Below are positions 1-7,651 of a stretch of DNA of 15,611 nucleotides, in pieces. The stretch is from DASRAJ01 sp039920305 (lineage in GTDB: Bacteria > Bacteroidota > Bacteroidia > Chitinophagales > UBA10324). Below the pieces are notes generated by a model that saw only the letters and a program-made list of their open reading frames with translations, was not told where the DNA came from and made no database searches. Within the stretch, counting starts at the first letter, position 1. Every line of letters begins with the position of its first letter. The translations under genes were made by a program, and so were the position numbers. Location: the NCBI GenBank assembly GCA_039920305.1, contig JBDSEA010000127.1:1-15611 (forward strand), written 5' to 3'.

Positions 1-1359
1 ATTTCCTGTGAATGAAAAAATATATCCGGTGGTTTCATCGATCATTCTGATATCTCTTGCATTCATTGAAGTGTCGCTTCCCGAATAAACTGTACTCCAG
101 CTTTGTCCTCCATTAATACTTCTATAAATATTATTTGCATCGCTGGAAATAATTAAACTGTCATTCACTCCATCAATCACTTTCATGTTTAGCAGTGGAC
201 TCGCTACTGAATTCCAGTTTTGTCCGCCGTCAATAGTCTTCAGAATTCCCCTACCGGAAGAGATCCACCCATGACTGCCGGAAGAGAATGAGATGTCATT
301 GATCCATGAGCAAAGGCGGCCTGAAACATCCTGCCATTCTGAAGAGTCTTTTTTCCATTTAAGAAGAGTTCCATATTGGCCTGCGAGATACATATCTTCA
401 AATCCATCCAGGGTATTGTATATCCCGTACAAAAATGGAAGACCAGAGGTATCAGTATCGTGGGTGAGTCCCCAATTTATTCCTCCATCGGTGGTTGCAG
501 CATCGTAGGAAAATTCTGCCAATACAAATCCATCCTTTTCATTTTTTTTGAATCGTATGTCAACGAAGCTTTCGCCGGAAGGAAGTGCATCCACTTGATA
601 GATATTCTGCCAGGTTTGCCCTGCATCATTAGTGCGAAGGATCTCAGGTTGAGGACCCAGGCCGGCATCATTATATAAACCTGCAGCCCATCCTGTATCT
701 TTATTCGTAAACCAGAGGGAATACATGAAGGAATAGCCATCGTAATACGTACTGCTCCACGTTAGTCCGCAGTCTGTTGTTCTCTACATTGTCCCATAAT
801 AATAGTCGTAATTATAGTCACCGGATACAGCAATGCCCACTGAATCATTCAGGAAGAAATAGTCATAAAAATTTATCCCATAATACCCGGGTGAAATTGT
901 TATCCAGCTTGCTCCGCCATCCGTGGTTCTGTAAATCGAGTATGATCCGCTGATGAATCCTGTATCCTTGTTTAAAAAGTAAAGTGAATTAATGATACTT
1001 CCGGGAAGCACAAGTGTCGTCCATGAGAAGCCACCATCTGTTGTCTTGTAGGCTTCAGCTGCATCGAGAGCATATCCAATAAGAGGATCAACAAAATCCA
1101 GTTTCAGAAAAGCCTTGTCAGTGAAAATCGTGTCGAGTGTTGCACAACCATCGGTTGTATGCCAGAGAACAGTGGTATTGTCCAGCATCCATCCTTCCTC
1201 ATCATTGATGAAGGAAGACGTGGTGTATTCATTTGGATTGTCGGGAACACTGAGAACCGTCCATGTATTTTGTCCCTCAGCTGCATTGATGAAGCAAACA
1301 GAAACTAAGAGTGTACGTATCCGCACCGAAGCAGAAAGGAAGCGTATAAAGTTTTTCAT
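1..1359 (-). pseudogene. Secreted YCF48/BNR-repeat beta-propeller protein, interrupted by an in-frame amber stop and truncated by the window edge
   Basis: One reading frame runs from the ATG at 1359 to position 1 and is broken only by a TAG at 784-786. Before the stop it encodes a signal peptide (about residues 1-30, ending AAEGQ) and repeats with Asp-box cores such as KTTDGGFSW and RTTDGGASW. The 261 codons after the stop are fully open and keep the same repeats (RTTDCGLTW, RTNDAGQTW, TTDGGINW, KTIDGGQNW, RSINGGQSW). Families of this type (YCF48-like / sialidase-like repeats) form secreted or cell-surface propellers in Bacteroidota and often end in a type IX sorting domain; that end lies outside the window. 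In the preceding repeat the residue before RTTDGG is Tyr (IYRTTDGG), so the TAG most simply derives from a TAT or TAC codon by one substitution. It could be a recent nonsense mutation, a sequence error, or a read-through site. Confidence 0.8.
784..1359 (-). CDS. N-terminal open part of the interrupted YCF48-like protein (191 aa)
   Basis: This is the part of the interrupted propeller gene that can be translated from its own start. It has a basic n-region and hydrophobic core (about residues 1-29), followed by roughly three propeller repeats, ending at ...YYYGTM just before the amber codon. A complete propeller needs more blades than this, so the product alone is unlikely to fold as the family normally does. 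The start at 1359 is chosen because it gives a typical signal peptide. No Bacteroidota promoter was found close upstream. Confidence 0.6.
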   Translation of the reverse strand: MKNFIRFLSASVRIRTLLVSVCFINAAEGQNTWTVLSVPDNPNEYTTSSFINDEEGWMLDNTTVLWHTTDGCATLDTIFTDKAFLKLDFVDPLIGYALDAAEAYKTTDGGFSWTTLVLPGSIINSLYFLNKDTGFISGSYSIYRTTDGGASWITISPGYYGINFYDYFFLNDSVGIAVSGDYNYDYYYGTM

Positions 1360-1696
1360 TTAGAGCGTGTTTGGACAAGAGTTTTTTTGGGGAACTGAGC
1401 ATGATTGTTTTTTTTGAGAAAGATTTTACAGTTGTAAGTTGCCGGTTGTCTGAAAAAATGCCGGAGTTGTGTATATTGTAAATAAGGTGTCTGATAACTT
1501 TGTTGAATTATTCAAAAGTTTCTTTTAATAAAAGTAGGTTTATTGAATCACCCATGCATCAGGGAGTAAAAAAGAAATAGTAGTTGAAGAAATTGACCTG
1601 GGTAGCCCGTTAGCATGGAATATTTTTACTTCAATATTTTAATTCCGGAATATCCGCAAATTAGCTGAGAGATTTAAGCTGTAACAGAAGTGAAAT
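1360..1696. other. Divergent intergenic region with one promoter candidate
   Basis: About 337 bp separate the divergent propeller and epimerase genes. I see no open frame with recognisable protein features, no tRNA and no clear hairpin terminator. The only regulatory signal I can point to is a perfect TAnnTTTG match on the plus strand at 1495-1502. A short AT-rich inverted repeat at 1522-1534 is probably chance. Confidence 0.6.
1495..1502 (+). promoter_or_regulatory. Candidate Bacteroidota -7 element (TAACTTTG) for the epimerase operon
   Basis: TAACTTTG fits the Bacteroidota sigma-A -7 consensus TAnnTTTG exactly. A good -33 TTTG at 19-21 nt upstream is not present; the nearest TTG is 16 nt away. 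It would give a leader of about 190 nt, so another promoter nearer the gene is possible. Confidence 0.35.
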
Positions 1697-2632
1697 ATGA
1701 ATATCCTCATCACCGGCGGAGCCGGCTATATCGGAACAGAACTGGTAAATGAATTATTGAAGCACCCCGGTGTGGAGAAGATTGTTGTGTATGATAATCT
1801 CAGTCGCGGCAGCTTCAATTTTTTTCTGGGAGGCAATCCGGGGAATAAAAGGATAAAGTTTGTTCAGGGTGATATTCTCGATTCACGCAGGATCAGAAAG
1901 GAGCTGAAAGATATCGATGTTGTATTCCATCTCGCTGCGAAAGTCACCACCCCATTCGCCAACATTGATTCCCACTTCTTCGAGCAGATCAACCACTGGG
2001 GAACTGCAGAGCTTGTGTATGCACTGGAAGAAAGCCCTGTTAAAAAGCTGATTTTTACCAGCAGCGCTTCAATCTATGGTAGCGCTGCAACAGGCGCAAC
2101 GGAAGAAACTCCACCTCATCCCACAAGCTTTTACGGTATCTCCAAAGTGAGAGCAGAAGAACATGTTAGGCGATTGTTTGAAATTCAAACCCCGGGTAAA
2201 AAAGGAATTTCCACCATTGTTGTTCGGTGCGGAAATGTTTATGGCTACAGCAAATCAATGCGGTTTGATGCCGTAATCAACCGCTTTATGTTCGATGCAA
2301 ACTTTACAGGCAGGGTTACTATCAATGGCTCCGGAAAACAGTCGCGCTCCTTCATTCACATAAATAAAGTGAGCCACCTGCTTTCACAGATGCCGCATAC
2401 TGAAATCCCTTCCGGCACTTACAATCTTTCCGATAAAAACCTTGAGATTCTTGACATCCTGGATGTGATGAAACTGATATTTCCCGGCCTTGAATACTTT
2501 CATATCAATCAGCACATCAGCATGCAGGAATTAAAAGTTGCACCAGAAAGTAAATTGTATCAGTATCTTGATCTGCCCGGCTCTGAACTCGAAACAGAGT
2601 TGCGTGATTTCAGGAATCAATTTTCATTTTAA
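1697..2632 (+). CDS. NAD-dependent epimerase/dehydratase (extended SDR family, UDP-sugar type)
   Basis: This is an extended short-chain dehydrogenase/reductase of 311 residues, a normal length for UDP-glucose 4-epimerase-like enzymes. The Rossmann nucleotide-binding motif TGGAGYIG is at residues 6-13, the conserved GDI at 58-60, HLAA at 78-81, the catalytic Ser in TSSASIYG (121-128), and the active-site YxxxK at Tyr146/Lys150. Such enzymes interconvert or dehydrate nucleotide-activated sugars in the cytoplasm, feeding polysaccharide or glycoconjugate synthesis. The exact substrate cannot be told from sequence. A methyltransferase gene follows 44 bp downstream on the same strand, suggesting an operon; together they could modify a sugar or a lipid-linked sugar, but that is inference. 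Confidence 0.88.
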   Translation: MNILITGGAGYIGTELVNELLKHPGVEKIVVYDNLSRGSFNFFLGGNPGNKRIKFVQGDILDSRRIRKELKDIDVVFHLAAKVTTPFANIDSHFFEQINHWGTAELVYALEESPVKKLIFTSSASIYGSAATGATEETPPHPTSFYGISKVRAEEHVRRLFEIQTPGKKGISTIVVRCGNVYGYSKSMRFDAVINRFMFDANFTGRVTINGSGKQSRSFIHINKVSHLLSQMPHTEIPSGTYNLSDKNLEILDILDVMKLIFPGLEYFHINQHISMQELKVAPESKLYQYLDLPGSELETELRDFRNQFSF

Positions 2633-2676
2633 AAACACTATTCTATACTGCTGAAATTGATTCTGTAAAAACCTGC

Positions 2677-3297
2677 ATGGCTGCAAACTTCAATCGCATC
2701 GCACCTTTTTATGATCCCCTATCGCAACTGGTTTATGGAAACAATTTGAAAGATGCTAAAAGATCATTTCTGAATAAAATTCCTTTACGGGGGCGCGTAT
2801 TGCTCATGGGCGGCGGTACGGGAAACATTCTGAATGAGCTCTTCGAAAAAAATCATGAAATGATGATTGATTTTATAGAGCCATCCAGTGGTATGATTAA
2901 AATAGCAGAGCACCGGCTTAATAAAAAGTTCCGGTCGCGTGTGAATTTCATATGTGGCGATCACCATTCCATTCCCGCCGGGAAACAGTATGATGTTGCC
3001 ACCAGTTTCTTTGTAATGGATTGTTTTAAAAATGAAGAAGCGCTTGAATTTTCAAAGATCCTTGCCTCATCGCTGAAAGTAAACGGGTTCTTGCTCTTTG
3101 CTGATTTTTTTTACACCGAAAAAAGACTTCAGCGCTTACTGATAAAATTTATGTATGAATTCTTCAACATCATTTCAAATATTTCAGCAAAAAAACTCCC
3201 TGATTATGATCACATTTTCCGGCAGCTTGGTTTCCTGAAGATTGAAGAAAAAATTTTTATGAAAGGATTGATCCGGTCACGGGTGTATTGCCGGTAA
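2677..3297 (+). CDS. Class I SAM-dependent methyltransferase
   Basis: The 206-residue protein has the order of motifs of a class I (Rossmann-fold) methyltransferase: motif I VLLMGGGTGNIL at residues 41-52, which binds S-adenosylmethionine; an acidic residue at the end of strand 2 in DFIEPSSGM (Glu68); GDHHSIP at 94-100; YDVATSFFVMDCF at 105-117 (motif IV region); and LKVNGFLLFADFF at 133-145. The pattern resembles UbiE/Methyltransf_11-type enzymes, which act on small molecules, but the acceptor is unknown. It starts 44 bp after the epimerase stop and is probably translated from the same transcript. The next gene is convergent. Confidence 0.82.
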   Translation: MAANFNRIAPFYDPLSQLVYGNNLKDAKRSFLNKIPLRGRVLLMGGGTGNILNELFEKNHEMMIDFIEPSSGMIKIAEHRLNKKFRSRVNFICGDHHSIPAGKQYDVATSFFVMDCFKNEEALEFSKILASSLKVNGFLLFADFFYTEKRLQRLLIKFMYEFFNIISNISAKKLPDYDHIFRQLGFLKIEEKIFMKGLIRSRVYCR

Positions 3298-3416
3298 AGA
3301 GGCATAACGAAATCTTAACAAAAATAACAGGGGATTTGCAGGGATCAGTCAGGATTTAGAAATATCCTATTTTTTACAGGGTTTAACCGTAGTCAATACC
3401 TGCTAACTGATTATAT

Positions 3417-3432
3417 GAAATTATATAATTTC
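3417..3432. repeat. Perfect 16-bp AT-rich palindrome between convergent genes
   Basis: GAAATTATATAATTTC is its own reverse complement. It lies between the methyltransferase and rny stop codons, and is bracketed by 8-bp arms taactgat (3404-3411) and atcagtta (3463-3470). It might be part of a bidirectional termination structure or a protein-binding palindrome, but it lacks a GC stem and U-tract, and AT-rich palindromes of this size can occur by chance. The rest of 3298-3550 shows nothing else. Confidence 0.3.
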
Positions 3433-3550
3433 CTGAAAACGGCGGAAAGAAATTCGCATTATATCAGTTAACGCAAATGCCATATTTAATTAAGCTATTA
3501 TTATAACAGTAAGCTCACATCAGGCATCATTGTATAGGGGAAAGTAGTAA

Positions 3551-5119
3551 TCATTTAGCAAAGCTTACCGCCCGCTTCTCCCGGATCACTGTTACTTTTA
3601 TCTGGCCGGGATAGGTCATTTCATTTTGAATTTTCTGCGACATTGCAAATGAGATGTCTTCGGATTGCTTGTCAGAAATTTTATCAGCCTCAACTATTAC
3701 ACGCAGCTCTCGTCCGGCCTGTATTGCATAAGCTTTCTCAACGCCCTCATAAGTGAGGGCAAGGCTCTCAAGATCTTTTAATCGCTGAAGGTATTGCTCC
3801 ATCATTTCGCGGCGCGCACCCGGCCTTGCACCTGATACGGCATCACAGGCCTGAACTATCGGGGATATTACGTAGGCCATTTCAATTTCATCATGGTGAG
3901 CACCTATAGCGTTGCAAACTGCTGCATGCTCATTGTATTTCTGGGCTATCTTCATGCCCAGCAATGCATGGCTCAGTTCCTGTTCTTCCTCAGGCACTTT
4001 TCCGATATCATGCAGGAGTCCTGCACGCTTTGCAATTTTGGGATTCAATCCTAATTCTGCAGCCATGATCGCACAAAGGTTTGCGGTTTCTTTAGAATGC
4101 ATCAATAAATTTTGCCCGTAGGAGGAGCGGAATTTCATTCTTCCCACAATCCGGATCAATTCTGCATGCATACCGTGAATACCGAGCTCCACCACCGTTC
4201 TTTCTCCAATCTCAACAATATGATCCTCTATCTGCTTACGGATTTTTTCAACTACTTCCTCGATTCTCGCAGGATGAATTCTTCCATCAGTCACGAGGCG
4301 CTGAAGTGCAAGGCGGGCAATCTCGCGGCGAACCGGATCAAATCCTGAGATCACAATGGTTTCAGGCGTATCATCTACTATAATTTCTACTCCCGTAGCA
4401 GCTTCCAATGCGCGGATATTTCTTCCTTCCCGACCGATGATTTGTCCTTTAACATCATCACTGTCAAGGTGAAATGAGCTGATTGAGTTTTCAATGGCAT
4501 GCTCGGCAGCAACACGCTGAATGGTTTGTATTACAATCTTTTTTGCCTCTTTATTGGCTTTGAGTTTGGCTTCATCCATGATGACCTTAACATATCCCAT
4601 GGCCTCGCTTTGTGCCTGGCCTTTCAACGATTCTATAAGCTGTGATTTAGCCTCACTCTGGGTAAGTTTTGAAACGGATTCAAGCCGGTTAATATGCTCC
4701 TCCTGTTGTTTTTCAAACTCACCCTTCTTCACAGCAATAACCTCTAACTGCCGGTTAAGATTTTGCTTGATCGTTTCCAGCTCCTGCTCCCGGCGCTGAA
4801 CACCCTCTGTTTTTGAATTCAGCGATTGCTCACGCGAACGGATACGCTGCTCAGCCTGCTCGGCAGCTTTTTCTTTCTGGAGTGTTTCGCGCTCAAACTC
4901 ACTTTTATGCCTCAGGATTTCTTCCTTGGCTTCAAGCAGCCTCTCATTTTTAAATGATTCTGCAGCCAACCTGGCCTCATTAATTATTCGCTGTGCTTCC
5001 TGCTGTGCTGATTCTTCTTTTCGCCTGGTATTAGCTTTGAAAATAAGTGCTCCGATACTTATGCCGATGGCCAGGCCAGCTACGGCTCCAATAATGATAT
5101 AGAGAGTTTGAGGATCCAT
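3551..5119 (-). CDS. rny: Ribonuclease Y
   Basis: Ribonuclease Y is a membrane-anchored endoribonuclease that starts mRNA decay. The 522-residue protein has the full family architecture: an N-terminal transmembrane helix (about residues 7-27), a long charged coiled coil (about 30-200), a KH RNA-binding domain with the GxxG loop in GREGRN (229-234), and an HD phosphohydrolase domain with metal-binding residues in LMHSKE (His341), LLHDIGK (His370, Asp371), GAHHDE (His408, His409) and a later Asp (Asp426). Length matches the family (about 520). The start at 5119 places the membrane helix at the extreme N-terminus, as expected. The gene probably has its own promoter in the 208-bp gap upstream, rather than depending on the ligase genes. 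Confidence 0.96.
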   Translation of the reverse strand: MDPQTLYIIIGAVAGLAIGISIGALIFKANTRRKEESAQQEAQRIINEARLAAESFKNERLLEAKEEILRHKSEFERETLQKEKAAEQAEQRIRSREQSLNSKTEGVQRREQELETIKQNLNRQLEVIAVKKGEFEKQQEEHINRLESVSKLTQSEAKSQLIESLKGQAQSEAMGYVKVIMDEAKLKANKEAKKIVIQTIQRVAAEHAIENSISSFHLDSDDVKGQIIGREGRNIRALEAATGVEIIVDDTPETIVISGFDPVRREIARLALQRLVTDGRIHPARIEEVVEKIRKQIEDHIVEIGERTVVELGIHGMHAELIRIVGRMKFRSSYGQNLLMHSKETANLCAIMAAELGLNPKIAKRAGLLHDIGKVPEEEQELSHALLGMKIAQKYNEHAAVCNAIGAHHDEIEMAYVISPIVQACDAVSGARPGARREMMEQYLQRLKDLESLALTYEGVEKAYAIQAGRELRVIVEADKISDKQSEDISFAMSQKIQNEMTYPGQIKVTVIREKRAVSFAK

Positions 5120-5198
5120 GGAATTGTATGTTTTTCTGGTTTTTCATGAAATCAATCCGGCTTTGATACCGGAAACAGATGCTGACAGCGTGTTCCGT

Positions 5199-5206
5199 CA
5201 AAGTTA
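5199..5206 (-). promoter_or_regulatory. Candidate Bacteroidota promoter for rny (-7 TAACTTTG)
   Basis: On the minus strand TAACTTTG matches TAnnTTTG exactly, with a weak -33-like TTCTG 19 nt upstream. The predicted transcript would start about 73 nt before the rny ATG. Confidence 0.5.
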
Positions 5207-5327
5207 AAAGATTTTGTAAAGGATTCAGAACCTTTTAACATATTACTACTAAAAGGGGTATGTGCTGCAGAGCGTAAATGAAGCACATTCCTAAACATAG
5301 ATAAAGAAGTGAATTTTATGTAACGGG

Positions 5328-6434
5328 CTAATCAAGTCCCTCATTGGTTTCGGTCACAATAAAATCCACTACCTTTTTAAGATCGCCTCCGTTTTTATTG
5401 AACACCTCCAGCTGGCGGTCAGCGCCGGTACCCATCTTTAAAATCTGGCGCAGATAATTTACCTCATCGCGGCTGTTGAGCTCATCCACTACATCATCAA
5501 CAAAGTCAATCAGCTCTTCGACCAACTGCGGAAAGGGAACCTCCTGTTCTTTACCAAAATCAATGAGCCTGCCTTCGATACCATATCGTGCCGCTCTCCA
5601 TTTATTTTCATTTATAAGCGCGCGCCTGTAAGTCCGGAAGGTAACGTTCTGCTGCATCAGCTTATATTGCTTGGCTACAACTGCCTGCATGATTGCGGCA
5701 AGGGCAATGGTTTCATCGAGCCGCATGGGTACATCACATATCCGGAATTCAAGGGTGGAATAAACAGGATGAAGTCTGAGATCCCACCAAATTTTTTTTC
5801 CGTTATCAATACAGCCGGTCTTTACCAGCAGGGCTACATACTCATCAAACTCGCTTGCACTGTCGAAATCTTCAGGAATGCCGGTACGTGGAAATTTATC
5901 AAACACTTTGGACCGGTAGGATTTGAAACCTGTTTTTCTTCCCAGCCAGAAAGGGGAATTCGTAGATAGGGCAAAGATGTGCGGCAATAAGTAACGCACC
6001 GCATTCATGATCTGAATTCCTGTTTTTCGTGAATCAATCCCAACGTGCACGTGAAGACCAAATATCAAATTGCTTCTGGCAGCATCCTGCATCTCATTCA
6101 CAATCTCCTGGTAGCGTGGGTGATCAGTAATTACTGCATCCTGCCAGCGCGAAAAAGGATGTGCGCCGGCCCCGCCAATGCAACAGCCCTGGTTTTGTGC
6201 AATGCCTGAGATAATGCTGCGAAGCTTTTTTACTTCTGCACGGGCCTCTTTTACATCATGACAAACGTTGGTTCCCAGCTCCACCACCGCTTTGTGCATT
6301 TCAGCTTTAACCTGCTCATTCAGGATTATTTTACCTCCTTCCACTACCTCATGCATGTGTGACACGAGCTCCCGGCTTTCAGGATTGATGATCATGAACT
6401 CCTCTTCAATGCCGATCGTGAATAGCTGGTTCAT
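5328..6434 (-). CDS. GCS2-family carboxylate-amine ligase (YbdK/COG2170 type)
   Basis: This 368-residue protein belongs to the glutamate-cysteine ligase 2 family, glutamine-synthetase-fold enzymes that use ATP to join a carboxylate to an amine. Signature stretches are IGIEEEFM (residues 7-14, metal/ATP-binding acidic residues), GAGAHPF (88-94), GLHVHVGI (126-133), STNSPFW (157-163), WWDLRLHPVYSTLEFRICD (216-234) and the basic NENKWRAARYG (275-285). Characterised relatives such as E. coli YbdK have only weak glutamate-cysteine ligase activity, so the true substrates are uncertain. The gene lies 84 bp downstream of an ATP-grasp ligase on the same strand with no obvious promoter between them. 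The pair probably carries out successive amide-bond formations in one pathway. Confidence 0.88.
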   Translation of the reverse strand: MNQLFTIGIEEEFMIINPESRELVSHMHEVVEGGKIILNEQVKAEMHKAVVELGTNVCHDVKEARAEVKKLRSIISGIAQNQGCCIGGAGAHPFSRWQDAVITDHPRYQEIVNEMQDAARSNLIFGLHVHVGIDSRKTGIQIMNAVRYLLPHIFALSTNSPFWLGRKTGFKSYRSKVFDKFPRTGIPEDFDSASEFDEYVALLVKTGCIDNGKKIWWDLRLHPVYSTLEFRICDVPMRLDETIALAAIMQAVVAKQYKLMQQNVTFRTYRRALINENKWRAARYGIEGRLIDFGKEQEVPFPQLVEELIDFVDDVVDELNSRDEVNYLRQILKMGTGADRQLEVFNKNGGDLKKVVDFIVTETNEGLD

Positions 6435-6518
6435 GTGAAAAATTAATTATTATCTGCTGAGCTTTTTTCCCTGTTGCGGGTAAAAGACTTCGCCCTAATT
6501 CCGCATGCCATAAATCGT

Positions 6519-7487
6519 TTAATTGCTGCTTGCCACTGATATGCCTTTTCCCTGTGTTGCATTCTTCATAAAGGTTCCCCATGTGAGATTATCTTCACCG
6601 GGCTTATGTGCGAGGGCTTTTTCAATGGCCATATTCGCTGCGTTTTCAACTACCCATTCAAAGTTTTCTTCACCCACTGAATTCTTATCAGCATCAGGGG
6701 CGGGATTGCCGAAATCAATTGCATAAGGAATCCCATCTCTAACTGCAAGCTCCACTGTATTGAAATCATAGCCTAAAGCATGATTAAGCTTTAAAACGTA
6801 TTGATTCATTGTTTTCATCAATTCCGGAGTTACAATGTGGTTTGCAACATAACGCAGATGGGAAGGATTTCTTGGTTCATAATGCATGATGCGCACATGC
6901 TTTCCTCCCAGGCAGTAGCACCTGAAATAAGAATCAAATTCAATGGCTTCCTGCAGCAGCATTACAAGCTGTCCGGTTTCAGCATGCTTCGCAAACAGCT
7001 CTTCGGAATCATGGATTTTATAAACATGTTTCCCGCCTCCTCCTGCATAAGGCTTCATGAAAGCCGGGAACCCAACATAACCCAGCATTTTATCCCAGTC
7101 GAGGGGACTTGCAAGATTGCTGAATGAATCTGCGGAAGTATCGTCAGGATGCTGATATGAGGGAAGCATTACCGTTTTGGGAACAGGTACACCCACTTTT
7201 ATAGCGAGGCAATTATTGAAAAATTTATCATCAGCGCTCCACCAGAAAGGATTGTTGATCACCGCTGCCCCCATCAGCGCGGCATTTTTAAGATAAGAAC
7301 GGTAGAATGGAACATCCTGTGAAATGCGGTCAAAGATCACCGCATATTCAGTCGGGAGCGCCTGCGCAACTTTATCAATATGCACGGCTTCTGCCACAAT
7401 GCCCTCCATTTTTTTTGAGTTAACCCGGTTAATAAATACTTCGGGAAAGCTTCTTTCCATTCCATGGAGTACTCCGATTTTTTTCAT
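6519..7487 (-). CDS. ATP-grasp domain ligase (RimK/D-Ala-D-Ala ligase-like)
   Basis: The 322-residue protein is an ATP-grasp carboxylate ligase. An N-terminal pre-ATP-grasp region (about 1-90) leads to the nucleotide-binding segment FPAFMKPYAGGGGKHVYKI (140-158), with Lys145 and the flexible Gly-rich loop 149-152. LLQEAIEF (177-184) supplies the hinge glutamate, and NTVELAVRDGIPYAIDFG (243-260) followed by NPAPDAD gives the metal-binding Asp258/Asn261. Enzymes of this fold make an acyl-phosphate and couple it to an amine or thiol. It sits directly upstream of the GCS2 ligase, so the two are probably first and second genes of one operon making an amide-linked small molecule or peptide. The substrate is unknown. 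The N-terminal motif IGVLHGMERSFP is distinctive and could serve as a family tag. Confidence 0.85.
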   Translation of the reverse strand: MKKIGVLHGMERSFPEVFINRVNSKKMEGIVAEAVHIDKVAQALPTEYAVIFDRISQDVPFYRSYLKNAALMGAAVINNPFWWSADDKFFNNCLAIKVGVPVPKTVMLPSYQHPDDTSADSFSNLASPLDWDKMLGYVGFPAFMKPYAGGGGKHVYKIHDSEELFAKHAETGQLVMLLQEAIEFDSYFRCYCLGGKHVRIMHYEPRNPSHLRYVANHIVTPELMKTMNQYVLKLNHALGYDFNTVELAVRDGIPYAIDFGNPAPDADKNSVGEENFEWVVENAANMAIEKALAHKPGEDNLTWGTFMKNATQGKGISVASSN

Positions 7488-7651
7488 TGCTCCGAATTGT
7501 TTTATGAAGTAGAAACACTAATGTTTTCGTGCAGCTAAAGATATTCTGCGAATATAAACAGGCGGTTATAATATTATTTTCATGAATTCAGATAAAAGTT
7601 TAATTTAACTCAATCAACTGGAAATAATTTAACTTTAAACAAACCCATTTA

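Noticed and set aside
1..1359. Frameshift as the cause of the interrupted propeller gene
   Set aside because: The same frame continues with intact repeats right after the TAG, so only a codon change is needed.
5231..5256. CCTTTTA/TAAAAGG inverted repeat as a terminator for the ligase operon
   Set aside because: The stem is AT-rich with a 12-nt loop and no clear U-tract; too weak to call.
5328..7487. Classical glutathione synthesis pair (gshA/gshB)
   Set aside because: Folds are compatible, but the GCS2 protein is of the YbdK-like type and the ATP-grasp protein does not look like standard GshB; not excluded, but not called.
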